Source: JAKQHY01 sp034429475
GTDB lineage: Bacteria > Chloroflexota > Anaerolineae > B4-G1 > SLSP01
Direction: 5' to 3'
Length of the DNA stretch: 55,858 nucleotides
Assembly: GCA_034429475.1 (NCBI GenBank)
Contig: DAOUGD010000122.1
Span: 1 to 55,858, forward strand
In this document: in pieces, positions 44,162-52,348 of the stretch
How the letters are laid out: each line of letters starts with the position of its first letter
Numbering within the stretch: the stretch's first letter is position 1
Notes under the pieces: generated by a model
Seen by the model: only the letters and a program-made list of their open reading frames with translations
Told to the model about the DNA's origin: nothing
The model's database searches: none
Translations under genes and position numbers: made by a program

Positions 44162-44575
44162 ATGGAACACAAAGTGGCACATGACTGGCGGCTGCGCGGG
44201 CAGCGCTATCGTCTGGAAGGTGAAGTTTGCGAACATTGCGGCAACAAAATCTTTCCGCCGCGCGATATTTGCCCTGAATGTCATCAGCCGGCCAAAAAGC
44301 CCTATACGCTGAGTGGCCGCGGAGAAGTCTACTCCTTCAGCACCATATCCAGCGCGCCGGAAGGATTTGAAGCCTACGCGCCCTACACCGTTGCGCTGAT
44401 CAAACTGGAGGAAGGGCCGATGCTCACTGCCCAACTGACCGATGTGGCGCCTCACGAAGTCCAGATTGGAATGCCGGTGGAGATGGTCACGCGCCGCATC
44501 CGCACACAGGGGGAAGACGGCGTCATCACCTACGGCTACAAATTCCGTCCCGTCTATTTCGCGCAGGCGCAGTAA
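44162..44575 (+). CDS. DUF35 Zn-ribbon/OB-fold protein (thiolase-HMG-CoA synthase scaffold)
   Basis: A 137-residue protein. An N-terminal helix (VAHDWRLRGQRYRLEG) is followed by a rubredoxin-like zinc ribbon, CEHCGNK and CPECHQ (two C-x2-C pairs), and an OB fold (GEVYSFSTISSAPEGFEAYA, VALIKLEEGPMLTAQL). In archaea this family bridges thiolase and HMG-CoA synthase and shares a CoA site between them. Its place just after those genes, with its own promoter, supports the same role. A hairpin terminator follows the stop. Confidence 0.93.
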   Translation: MEHKVAHDWRLRGQRYRLEGEVCEHCGNKIFPPRDICPECHQPAKKPYTLSGRGEVYSFSTISSAPEGFEAYAPYTVALIKLEEGPMLTAQLTDVAPHEVQIGMPVEMVTRRIRTQGEDGVITYGYKFRPVYFAQAQ

Positions 44576-44580
44576 ACAAA

Positions 44581-44618
44581 ACAAATCGGGGCGGATTCAC
44601 CGCCCCGGTTTGTTAAAT
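44581..44618 (+). terminator. Rho-independent terminator after the DUF35 gene
   Basis: ACAAATCGGGGCGG (44581-44594) pairs with CCGCCCCGGTTTGT (44600-44613) around ATTCA, a 14-bp stem with one G-T pair, then TAAAT. It ends the plus-strand mevalonate run. Confidence 0.8.
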
Positions 44619-44667
44619 CACTCACATTGCCGTCTTTGGAATAGACCAGAGGTTCTTACAGGCTGAG

Positions 44668-44691
44668 CCTCACGTTTCACGTTTTACAGTC
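44668..44691. repeat. GTAAAACGTGAAACGTGA repeat, right copy (inverted)
   Basis: TCACGTTTCACGTTTTAC at 44670-44687 is the exact reverse complement of 41624-41641. Shorter relatives lie at 44005-44016 (TTGAAACGTGAA) and 44053-44066 (CTCACGTTTCACGC), after the thiolase gene. Confidence 0.75.
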
Positions 44692-46329
44692 CTATCCCCG
44701 CGCCACTATGTCCCCATTGGGGGACGAAGCATTGTGCAGCACCTCTTGCACCGTCAACCATCCCGTACCCGGAAACAGCCGCGCCATTTGCGTGCGAAAG
44801 GCAGGGGAAGCAGACAACACCGCCGCCGGCGTTCCCTCCGCGATGATGTGCCCCTGCTCCATCAGCAGCACCCGGTCGGCGACTTGCGCCGCCAATTCCA
44901 CGTCGTGTGTGACCAGCAGGATCGCCATACCGGCGTTGCGCCAATCGCGCAACAGTATCAGCAGCGCCTGCTTGGCGTCGTAGTCCAGGCCGCGCGTCGG
45001 CTCATCGAGCAGGAGCGCGCCAGGCTGCGGCACCAGGATCGCGGCCAGCGCCACGCGCTGCCGCTCCCCCACGCTCAAGTCGCGGGGGTAAGCCTGCGCT
45101 TTGTCCGCCAGACCCAATCGCGCCAGCAATGCCTCCGGCGACAACGTCAAATCTTCCGACGCCAGGTCGTGATTGCGCAGTGTGACGTGCAACTCATCCA
45201 ACACCGTATCCGCAAAAAGCAGCGCGTTGGGGTCTTGCGGCAGATACCCCACCTGCCGGCACACGTCCGCCACATCCAGGCGCGCCACGTTACGCACCCC
45301 CAGCCGCACCTTGCCCTCCTGCGGAGGTACCAGACCCACCAACGCCCGGAGCAGTGTGGTTTTGCCCGCGCCGTTGCGCCCCAACAGCGCCACGACTTCG
45401 CCGGGATAGAGCGCCAGAGTCACGCCGCACACTGCCGGTTGTCCATCATAAGTCACCGTCAGGTTCTCAGTCGTCAAATAAGGGAAGCCCACATGAGGCG
45501 GCAGAACCGGCGGCGCCCCTTCTTGCTTCACCATCGGCTCCGCAAACGGCAACGCTTCTTCCACGCTTAACGGCAATGGCGACCATCCCAGGGCTTTGCC
45601 CAACGTCACTACCGGCGGCGTCAGGGCCAGGTGCGACAACACCTCTTCTGGATAGCCCACCACCGGCGGCGCATCCAGGCCACGCAAGTAGATCAAGCGG
45701 TCGGCGAAGGGCAGCACGCGCTCCAGGCGATGCTCCGCCAGTACGATGGTCAACCCCAATTCCACGTTGAGCCGCGCCAGGGCCGCCAGCACCTCTTTGG
45801 CCGACTGCGGATCGAGCTGCGAGGTCGGTTCGTCCAGCGCCAACACTTCCGGGTACGACGCCAACGCGGCGGCAATCGCCACGCACTGCTTTTCACCGCC
45901 GGAAAGCGTCGTCAAAGACCGTGCGCGCAGCGGCGTCAATTCGAGCACGTGCAGCAGCGTCTCCACCCGCGTCTCCATTTCCGGCAGGGGGACGGCGGCG
46001 TTTTCCAGCGCGAAGGCCAGCTCATCTTCGACGCGATCCATCACAAACTGCGCTTCGGGGTCCTGAAAGACGAATCCGACGTGACGGCTCATGCCCCGTG
46101 GGGATTCGCGCACCGGATCCAGCCCGGCCACGGTGATCTGCCCGGTCAACGTCCCGCCGCTGAAGTGCGGCGCTAACCCGTTGAGACAGCGCAGCAGCGT
46201 GGATTTCCCCACGCCCGACGGCCCGACGACCAGAACCACCTCACCCGGCGACACGGTAAAAGTGACATCCTGCAAGACAGGCCGCGCCGCGTCGGGGTAG
46301 GTGTAGGTAACGTGGTCAAACGCGATCAT
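44692..46329 (-). CDS. ECF transporter ATPase, two fused ABC domains (EcfA-A')
   Basis: About 545 residues with two complete ABC ATPase domains in one chain. The first: VVGPSGVGKSTLLRCLNG (Walker A), FQDPEAQFVMDRVEDELAFA (the EcfA Q-helix region), LSGGEKQCVAIAAALA (signature) and VLALDEPTSQLDP (Walker B). The second: LLGRNGAGKTTLLRALVG, LSVGERQRVALAAILV and LLLDEPTRGLDYDA. It powers vitamin uptake with the T and S components encoded just upstream. I chose the ATG at 46329, which overlaps the T-gene stop (ATGA). The longer frame to 46413 runs inside the T gene. It is the last gene of the B12-riboswitch operon. Confidence 0.92.
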   Translation of the reverse strand: MIAFDHVTYTYPDAARPVLQDVTFTVSPGEVVLVVGPSGVGKSTLLRCLNGLAPHFSGGTLTGQITVAGLDPVRESPRGMSRHVGFVFQDPEAQFVMDRVEDELAFALENAAVPLPEMETRVETLLHVLELTPLRARSLTTLSGGEKQCVAIAAALASYPEVLALDEPTSQLDPQSAKEVLAALARLNVELGLTIVLAEHRLERVLPFADRLIYLRGLDAPPVVGYPEEVLSHLALTPPVVTLGKALGWSPLPLSVEEALPFAEPMVKQEGAPPVLPPHVGFPYLTTENLTVTYDGQPAVCGVTLALYPGEVVALLGRNGAGKTTLLRALVGLVPPQEGKVRLGVRNVARLDVADVCRQVGYLPQDPNALLFADTVLDELHVTLRNHDLASEDLTLSPEALLARLGLADKAQAYPRDLSVGERQRVALAAILVPQPGALLLDEPTRGLDYDAKQALLILLRDWRNAGMAILLVTHDVELAAQVADRVLLMEQGHIIAEGTPAAVLSASPAFRTQMARLFPGTGWLTVQEVLHNASSPNGDIVARG

Positions 46330-47372
46330 GCGGCGGCTCCTTTGGCGGTCATCCGCGCCCGGTAGAGGTGGAAAACGGGGAAAGTCAGCCCCAGGAAAGC
46401 GAGGCCGACCCACGGATCAAAAACCGGCAGCGTCAGGGCGGGATAGGGTGAATAGAGACGCACCGCCTCCGGGCGCAGCCACAGGGGGAGCGCGGCCAGC
46501 ACGGCGCCGAGCGCCACGAGGGTGTCGGCGCGCGTCCACGGGACGCGGCGGTAGGTCGAATGGGGCGCGGCGCGTCCCGCGCGGTGGAGCGCCCAACCAA
46601 AGAGCGCGATCCCCCCCAGCATCAACAACCAGCCCCAAACCTGCAAGTCCCAGGCAAGGCGCAGCAGGCCGCCGCTCAACAGCAGCAGCAGTGCGCCCAA
46701 AATACCGAAGCGCACGCCCTGATCGCGGGGAGCGGCGGCAGGCGTGGCAGCGCTGGCAAAGCCGCGCGCGGTCAGCGCTTCGGCCAGTTGCAGCGCGTGC
46801 TCCAGCCCGCCGATGAGCAGGGGCATGAACAGCGGCAGCCAGTCGCGCAGCCCGCGCATCCGCCGCCCGCGCACGGCCTGCGCCTCGCGGACCTGCTGCA
46901 CCTGGCGCAAGGTCGTCGGCACGAACGTCACGGCCACAGAGACAACGACGGCCAGCGGGTAGAAGGCGCGCGGCGCCAGCCGGATCAAGTCACGAATGGG
47001 GACGGCGAGGTTCAGCACGGCGAACGCGGTGAAGAGGGCCGCCAGCGCCAAGCCGTTGATCGCGCCGTAGACCAGGCCCTCCAACGTCAGGGGGCCGCCG
47101 AACAAAGGAATGTTCTCCGGTAGACGCAGCAACACCGTCGCACCGACGTGCGTGGTCAGCACGTTCAACAGCGCCCCCGCCGGCACGACGAAAAATACGA
47201 AACGTCCTGGCGCGACCGGCGCGCGCAGCTCGTTCCCGACGGGCGTGTAGAGCGCTTCCACCACCAGCGCCATCTCCGCCAACAGGACGATGAGGTACAG
47301 GGGATTACGCGTCCCCGAAAGCGACGCCAGCGATGCCAGCAGCCAGATATACCAGGCGGTGGTGTGGATCAC
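46326..47372 (-). CDS. ECF transporter transmembrane component (EcfT)
   Basis: A 348-residue membrane protein with about six to eight hydrophobic helices. The two ARG-type coupling motifs are seen at VREAQAVRGRRMRGL and LAEALTARGFAS, which contact the ATPase grooves. I chose the GTG at 47372 because it overlaps the stop of the S-component gene (GTGA) and the hydrophobic sequence IHTTAWYIWLLASLASLSGT begins there. The open frame extends ~128 codons further upstream, but that part is low-complexity Arg/Gly-rich and lies inside the S gene. It joins the ATPases to the S component. Confidence 0.9.
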   Translation of the reverse strand: MIHTTAWYIWLLASLASLSGTRNPLYLIVLLAEMALVVEALYTPVGNELRAPVAPGRFVFFVVPAGALLNVLTTHVGATVLLRLPENIPLFGGPLTLEGLVYGAINGLALAALFTAFAVLNLAVPIRDLIRLAPRAFYPLAVVVSVAVTFVPTTLRQVQQVREAQAVRGRRMRGLRDWLPLFMPLLIGGLEHALQLAEALTARGFASAATPAAAPRDQGVRFGILGALLLLLSGGLLRLAWDLQVWGWLLMLGGIALFGWALHRAGRAAPHSTYRRVPWTRADTLVALGAVLAALPLWLRPEAVRLYSPYPALTLPVFDPWVGLAFLGLTFPVFHLYRARMTAKGAAA

Positions 47373-48166
47373 AGCGCCTCCGATTGGTAGGTGAAGGTAA
47401 AGCGGCGGCGGAAGCGGCGCAGCGCGCGCAGCGTCGGGGCGGCAAAGAAGCTGAGGAGGAGGACATTGCCGAGCGCGCCGGCGATGTCCCACGCGAGGGA
47501 AGTCGCCACGTAAAAGGCGGAGTAGCGTTGGAAGCCGGCGGCCCAACTCAAGCCCGCCGTCCACTGTTGATCGCCCAGGCCCGCCGCGAAAGGCCAGAAG
47601 TACAGGTTCATCAACATCCCATAAAACAATCCCCACACCGCGCCGAGAACGGCCAACAACGCCACTTCGCCCCGCCGCCCTTCCAGGCGCAGCGCGCGAA
47701 GTCCAGCCGCCGTCGCGCCCACCCAACCGGCCGTGAACATCTGGTAGGGCAGCCACGGCCCGACGCCGCCGGTGATCAACGCGGACACCAGCAGGGTCAG
47801 CGCGCCCATCAGGAAGCCGAAGCGCGCCCCAAACACGTAGCCGGTGGTCAGGATCAAGAAGAAGATGGGAGTGAAGCCGCCGGGGCCGGGAATGGCAACT
47901 TCAATGAACCGTAATACCGCATTCAATGCCACCAGCACGCCCAACAGCGCGACAAACCGGGCATTAAGCGCATCCCCCTGCACTTCCAGCAGCAGCGCGA
48001 CGAAGCAAAAGCCGACGAGCAGCGTCATCAGCCAGGGCGATGCCATCTGTCCATTATCAGTGACTAACATCGGCAAGAAAAAAGGATAGAAAAATCCCAC
48101 CAGCCCGACGAGGTTGGTGATGAGGTAAATCGAGGCGCTGAGAAGGATACCCTTGTGATCTTTCAT
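47369..48166 (-). CDS. ECF transporter S component, probably cobalamin (CbrT-like)
   Basis: A 265-residue membrane protein with about six helices. NAVLRFIEVAIPGPGGFTPI, LTTGYVFGARFGFLMGALTL and LVSALITGGVGPWLPYQMFT resemble cobalamin-type S components (CbrT): the GFTP turn, the FG..FGFL helix and the GPW.PYQM loop. It would bind the vitamin and topple in the membrane to release it. The assignment to B12 rests on the riboswitch upstream and on this resemblance. It lies three bases after the DUF4430 gene and overlaps the T gene. Confidence 0.85.
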   Translation of the reverse strand: MKDHKGILLSASIYLITNLVGLVGFFYPFFLPMLVTDNGQMASPWLMTLLVGFCFVALLLEVQGDALNARFVALLGVLVALNAVLRFIEVAIPGPGGFTPIFFLILTTGYVFGARFGFLMGALTLLVSALITGGVGPWLPYQMFTAGWVGATAAGLRALRLEGRRGEVALLAVLGAVWGLFYGMLMNLYFWPFAAGLGDQQWTAGLSWAAGFQRYSAFYVATSLAWDIAGALGNVLLLSFFAAPTLRALRRFRRRFTFTYQSEAL

Positions 48167-48169
48167 GCT

Positions 48170-49585
48170 CTACCCATTCCGCCGTTGGATGAACAGGTGC
48201 GCGCCGCCGAGCGCCACCAGCATCAACCCAAAAGTAAGATAGCCGCTCCAATTTTGCAACACCCGGTCGGCGGCGGTCTCCTCCGACGCCGCCGGCGCGC
48301 CTTCCACCGGCTCCGGGAAGTAGGCCGAAACGCCGGTTTCCGTGTCCGGCTCATCCATCAGATGGCGCGTCGGCGTTGCCAGCAGCGCGGCAGCGGTGCT
48401 CTCTGGCAACGTGGCCTTTGCCTCCGGCGTCCACGTGGTTTCTGTAGTGGACTGCGGAATGTCACCTGCCGGCTCTCCTTCCTCCGGCGGCATCGCTGTC
48501 GGCAGCAGAGGCGGCGGAGTGGGCGTTGGCAAAATGCTCAGGAAAGTTCCCGGCGTGCCCTCCAGCGGCGCGGGCGAAGTGCCAGGAGGGAGGTCGCCCC
48601 GTTCCCCCTCTGGCGTCTTTTCCGGCGGCGGAGAACCGCCTGGGGGAGTTCCCCTATCCCCTTCCGGTGTGCGCGTCGGTGGGGCCGTAAGAGTCAAGGC
48701 GACGGATGGCTGAGAAGTCGGCGTCAGGGTGAAATCCATCATCAACCCACCCTCCGCGCACGCGCCTTCGACCTCAACCTTGACCACCAACGTTTCGGTG
48801 CTGCCGTCAGAGTACGTTACTTCAAGTTCATACGCTTCAGGTTCGCAAGGACAGAGCGTCATGGTTCCCTGGACGTCAACGCTATCGCCATCCAACCACG
48901 CTTCGATCACATCCACCGTCTCCCAATGCACCAGCATACAGGTGCCGGCTTCCAGAGTTTCGGCGTCAGTCCAAAATTTCGCAGAAGGCTCCGGCGTCAC
49001 AGTCGCTTGCGCGGCCTGAGATTGTGGCGGCCGCACGGTGGCCGTCGGGGAAGGCGTGGGGGTAGTCGTTGGTGTGGCGATGGCCGTCGCCGTCGGTGTA
49101 TCCGTGGGCGCCGGTTCGACCGAGGCGCAGATAGCGTCGAGGGAGATCATCGTAGGTGGCTGCGTGGCATTGCCCCACAGCCAGCCGTTCACCATCCCGT
49201 CTGTCACCTGCGCGCTGCCGGCCCCCACGTTGGAATAGCCCCACGCGCCCCCCGACTCACGCCAGTAGGACCAATACTTAGGGAACTGGCAAAAGCAATT
49301 ACTGGGGGAACACCCCGCGCCGGACGCGCCCCCAATACGGCAGATAGCGATGCCGTTGGCACTCGTTGCCACGTCAAGGGCCATGCCGGTGCGCTGCAAC
49401 AACTCGTAGCCGGTCAGCGACGACTCCGTGAAGGTGACGCAATACGTGTCCACGCGCCCACTGCCGAAATCAATCACGACTCCAGCCCGGTGCGGTTCTT
49501 CCGGCGCAGCCAACACTGGCAGTGTCAGCAGCAGGCCCAATAGTTCCGCCCATGCAACGATACGCCACAGTTTTTTGGTTTGCAT
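48170..49585 (-). CDS. Surface-anchored DUF4430 protein (cobalamin-binding-fold half)
   Basis: About 471 residues. A signal peptide (LWRIVAWAELLGLLLTLPVL, then AAPEEP) leads to a DUF4430 domain (residues ~30-145): VVIDFGSGRVDTYCVTFTES, LTGYELLQRTGMALDV, CSPSNCFCQFPKYWSYWRES and GMVNGWLWGN. DUF4430 is the C-terminal fold of intrinsic factor/transcobalamin. Six or more cysteines could form disulfides. A Thr/Pro-rich linker follows, then a second small beta domain with CMLVHWETVDVIEAWLDGD, more Pro-rich linker, and a C-terminal helix (YLTFGLMLVALGGAHLFIQR) with basic tail, so it is anchored in the membrane. It is second in the operon, after the toroid gene. Confidence 0.88.
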   Translation of the reverse strand: MQTKKLWRIVAWAELLGLLLTLPVLAAPEEPHRAGVVIDFGSGRVDTYCVTFTESSLTGYELLQRTGMALDVATSANGIAICRIGGASGAGCSPSNCFCQFPKYWSYWRESGGAWGYSNVGAGSAQVTDGMVNGWLWGNATQPPTMISLDAICASVEPAPTDTPTATAIATPTTTPTPSPTATVRPPQSQAAQATVTPEPSAKFWTDAETLEAGTCMLVHWETVDVIEAWLDGDSVDVQGTMTLCPCEPEAYELEVTYSDGSTETLVVKVEVEGACAEGGLMMDFTLTPTSQPSVALTLTAPPTRTPEGDRGTPPGGSPPPEKTPEGERGDLPPGTSPAPLEGTPGTFLSILPTPTPPPLLPTAMPPEEGEPAGDIPQSTTETTWTPEAKATLPESTAAALLATPTRHLMDEPDTETGVSAYFPEPVEGAPAASEETAADRVLQNWSGYLTFGLMLVALGGAHLFIQRRNG

Positions 49586-49644
49586 CACGTCACCCCGCTC
49601 TCATTATACCAGATGCATATCAGGATATGAAAGAACGCGGATTT

Positions 49645-49699
49645 TTTCTCAACGGATTGAACGGATTTCTCCGTTGAATCCGCTCAATCCGTTGAGAAA
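49645..49699. repeat. Dispersed hairpin repeat, copy C
   Basis: TTTCTCAACGGATTGAACGG continues to ATTTCTCCGTTGAATCCGCT and CAATCCGTTGAGAAA. It is the most perfect hairpin of the four copies. It lies in the 130-base gap between the toroid and DUF4430 genes and could act as a partial terminator or an RNA-stability element inside the operon. Confidence 0.85.
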
Positions 49700-49715
49700 G
49701 GTTCTAACAACAGGC

Positions 49716-52016
49716 TTAAGGAGTGTTCCGCAGCGCCAGCGGCAGGAAGACGGTTTGGCGATTGAGTGCGACCCGATACGTTTGCACCGACTCCCCCTGG
49801 ACGCCGCTGCTGTCAGCGCCGTACAAGTGGATGATGTAAGTCGCCGGCCGTGTCAATGGCAGCGTCGCCACGAACCGTCCGGGCGTGCGCGTCAACGTGA
49901 AGGGAGCGCTCGGCACCAACAGCGTCGTCTCCACCGCCCACGTCCCTGTGACCACGGCGTTGCGATCCAGGTCGCTGCCGAAAGTCCAGGCGAGCTGCTG
50001 CGTGGCCGGGCTATAGGTGATCGGGCCAGGGACGAAGCGGTCCGGGTCGAGGCCGCGCACCACGTCCACAAAGGGGCGCAGGGCGGCGGGCTGATAGGGG
50101 TAGCTCACCCCCACCAGCGCGGGGATCGCCTGCCAGGTTGCCATCCCGTTGTCCTCGGTGGGATTCCAGTACGGCGTAGGGTCTTGCCACTGGTAGGCAA
50201 ACGGGCCGTCCGGCTTCTGGTAGGCCAGTAACGCTTGAACCGGGCTGCGCCCATTCACCTGCCAGCGCGCGCCCCACAGGTCTTGCCCGGCGGCCAGGAG
50301 CGCCTGGATCGCGTAAGCGGTGGAATTGGCGTTGCCCCACCCGCCGGCCGCGTCCTGCTGCGCTTTGAGATACGCCGTCGCGCTGACGATAGCAGTCGCC
50401 GTCGCCGGCTCACCGGCAGCGAGCAGTGCTTGCGCCGCGACGCCGGTGTTGTCCACACCGCCCCAACTGCCGTCGCTCAATTGCAGGTTGACCAGGAAAG
50501 CAACCGCCGGTTCTGGCAGCGTTTCGCCCGCGGCGGCCAAGCCCAACATCGCCCAAGATTGATTGACGACGCCGGCGTTGCCATTGGTCCAGGCGTCTTT
50601 CACGGCGGTGGAACTATACGCGCCGGTCGCGGGTTGGTAGGTGCTCCGCAACGCGGTCACCAAGTTCAGCTTTAAACCGGCCGAGATGTGTGCAGTGGGA
50701 TAAACGTCAAACGCGGTAGGGTCGGCGCCGGAGGCCACGACACCCAGCAGCAACTTCCCCGCCGATGCCGGATGTACCGTCCCGGTGATGTCGTGGGTGT
50801 AAGCATACGCCTGGGAGCCAAGGTACGCCAACGCGGAGCGCATCCCGCCCGTCGGGGTGACGGTGGCGGGGTCGTACCCAGCGGCGGCGTAGGCCAGAAC
50901 CGCGTCTAGCGTCGCGCCCGCGCTCGGCGTCCCCCAGAAACCCCACGCGCCGTCGGGAAGCTGCTGTGCGTGCATCCACGTCAGCGCCACATCGGCCCGT
51001 TGTTGATACCCGGCGATGTGCAGCGGCGCCTCCGCCAGCCCGGCAATCGCGTGTGCCGTCCCCAGCGCGTTGGCGGAGAAGCTGCCATCGGCGGCCTGCA
51101 TCGCGGCAAGCGCCGTGTGAGGATCGCCGGTGGGCGTCGCCCAGGTTGCATTGGCGGGGGTGTAGCCCAGGGCCGCCAACGCCTGGATCACCGACGCGGT
51201 GGTATCGGCGCTGGCGTAGTAGACGCCGCCAAAACTGTATCCCCACGCGCCATCCGCGTCCTGGGTCTGATGGAGGAAGGCGACCGCATCCAGGATCGCC
51301 GGATACGTCGGCGTGACCGCCCCCGACGCGAGCAGCGCCTGGATCACCAGAGCCGTCGTGTCTGCATCGCCGCCAAAGCCGTAGCCCCAGCCGCCATCGG
51401 CTTCCTGCAAGTCCAGCAGGAATTGCACAGCGGGCGCGGGCACGGGCTGCTGTGTGGCGGCCAATCCCAGGATAGCCCAGAGCTGGTTGATGGCGCTCGC
51501 CGCGCCGGTCGTCCAGCCAGACAAAGCGGTGGTGCTGTACGCGCCGGTGGAGGGGTGATAGGTGGACGCGAGCGCGCCCGGCAGGTCAACCCCGCCAAAG
51601 GCAGCCGGGTCGGCGTCAGCGGCCACGGCAGCGAGAGCCAACATCCCCAGGCGTCCGGGGAAATAAGTACCTGTCATATCCGCCGTGTACGTCACAGCCT
51701 GGCTTCGCAGGAAGTCCAACGGCGTCCGGTCGGTCTGCGAGTGCGCTAACGTCGCCTGCGGCAGGCCCACGGCGGCCAGAGCGTAAGTTCCCTTGATGCT
51801 GGCAAAGGGATCGCCGGACAGGCTCCCGTCGCTAAAGACTTGCGTCGCCATGAAAGCTACGGCGCGGCTGATCGCTTCCGTGTGATCCGGCGCAACCGGC
51901 GAGGGGAGCGCCGCAGTCGCCGGACTCGCATCCAGCAGCCACAGGGTTCCGGCCAGCGTCAAGACAGTCGCCAGCAGCGCGGTCCCTACAGAAAATACAA
52001 AACGCTTCATTGTCAT
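49716..52016 (-). CDS. Secreted alpha/alpha-toroid protein (prenyltransferase/squalene-oxidase repeats; intrinsic-factor-like)
   Basis: A 766-residue exported protein. A signal peptide (KRFVFSVGTALLATVLTLAG, cleavage near TAALPS) is followed by about 11-12 repeats of the toroid fold. The best are QEADGGWGYGFGGDADTTAL, QDADGAWGYSFGG, LPDGAWGFWGTPSAGATLDA, LSDGSWGGVDNTGVAAQALL and DAAGGWGNANSTAYAIQALL. The DCTAE motif of squalene cyclases and the Zn site of protein prenyltransferases are absent, so it is more likely a binder. The last ~130 residues look like beta domains. The toroid fold is the N-terminal half of intrinsic factor/transcobalamin. AGGAGG precedes the ATG. It is first in the riboswitch operon. 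Confidence 0.85.
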   Translation of the reverse strand: MTMKRFVFSVGTALLATVLTLAGTLWLLDASPATAALPSPVAPDHTEAISRAVAFMATQVFSDGSLSGDPFASIKGTYALAAVGLPQATLAHSQTDRTPLDFLRSQAVTYTADMTGTYFPGRLGMLALAAVAADADPAAFGGVDLPGALASTYHPSTGAYSTTALSGWTTGAASAINQLWAILGLAATQQPVPAPAVQFLLDLQEADGGWGYGFGGDADTTALVIQALLASGAVTPTYPAILDAVAFLHQTQDADGAWGYSFGGVYYASADTTASVIQALAALGYTPANATWATPTGDPHTALAAMQAADGSFSANALGTAHAIAGLAEAPLHIAGYQQRADVALTWMHAQQLPDGAWGFWGTPSAGATLDAVLAYAAAGYDPATVTPTGGMRSALAYLGSQAYAYTHDITGTVHPASAGKLLLGVVASGADPTAFDVYPTAHISAGLKLNLVTALRSTYQPATGAYSSTAVKDAWTNGNAGVVNQSWAMLGLAAAGETLPEPAVAFLVNLQLSDGSWGGVDNTGVAAQALLAAGEPATATAIVSATAYLKAQQDAAGGWGNANSTAYAIQALLAAGQDLWGARWQVNGRSPVQALLAYQKPDGPFAYQWQDPTPYWNPTEDNGMATWQAIPALVGVSYPYQPAALRPFVDVVRGLDPDRFVPGPITYSPATQQLAWTFGSDLDRNAVVTGTWAVETTLLVPSAPFTLTRTPGRFVATLPLTRPATYIIHLYGADSSGVQGESVQTYRVALNRQTVFLPLALRNTP

Positions 52017-52061
52017 ACTAATCCTCCTGAAATGTGGTAAAGAATCATAGGAACGACACAG

Positions 52062-52096
52062 AAAAACGCCCGCTTCATGTGAAAGCGGGCGTTTTT
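52062..52096 (-). terminator. Intrinsic terminator of the cobalamin riboswitch (attenuator)
   Basis: AAAAACGCCCGCTT (52062-52075) and AAGCGGGCGTTTTT (52083-52096) form a perfect 14-bp stem with a 7-base loop. Read on the minus strand, the stem ends in a run of five T. It stands between the riboswitch and the ATG at 52016, so premature termination is the likely mode of control. Confidence 0.85.
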
Positions 52097-52164
52097 CTCA
52101 CAACGCACACAGACCGTTCACATGCCGCATCTCTCCGCGGAGATGAAAAGCCCCCCAATGAAGG

Positions 52165-52325
52165 GGAAACTTCAGCAAGTATCAACCGGGCAGAGTATCG
52201 GGCTTTCCTTCTTCTGGTGGAAGGTAACCGTTGCGGGACAGCGCCGGATTTTTACCGGACTTCCTCACTTTAAGTTGCTAGGCGGCAGAACTTCCCCATT
52301 CTGCACCAGCAAACACCGCAGTCGA
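52165..52325 (-). promoter_or_regulatory. Cobalamin riboswitch (B12 element)
   Basis: On the minus strand the leader contains GGAAGTCCGGTAAAAATCCG, then GCTGTCCCGCAACGG (52243-52229) and the B12 box AGCCCGATACTCTGCC (52204-52189). These are the conserved core blocks of the cobalamin riboswitch in the right order. An intrinsic terminator lies 70-100 bases downstream, and the toroid gene follows. B12 excess should stop transcription of the operon. The outer boundaries are approximate. Confidence 0.92.
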
Positions 52326-52348
52326 AACCGTATTCGCTTGTGAAGGAC

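Noticed and set aside
47373..47756. N-terminal extension of the EcfT protein
   Set aside because: The extra ~128 residues are Arg/Gly/Pro-rich shadow sequence inside the S-component gene. The GTG at 47372 overlaps the S-gene stop and begins the hydrophobic sequence.
49716..52016. Squalene-hopene cyclase or prenyltransferase enzyme
   Set aside because: The repeats give the fold only. The catalytic DxDD/DCTAE motif and zinc ligands are absent, and the protein has a signal peptide and a B12 riboswitch, which fit binding better.
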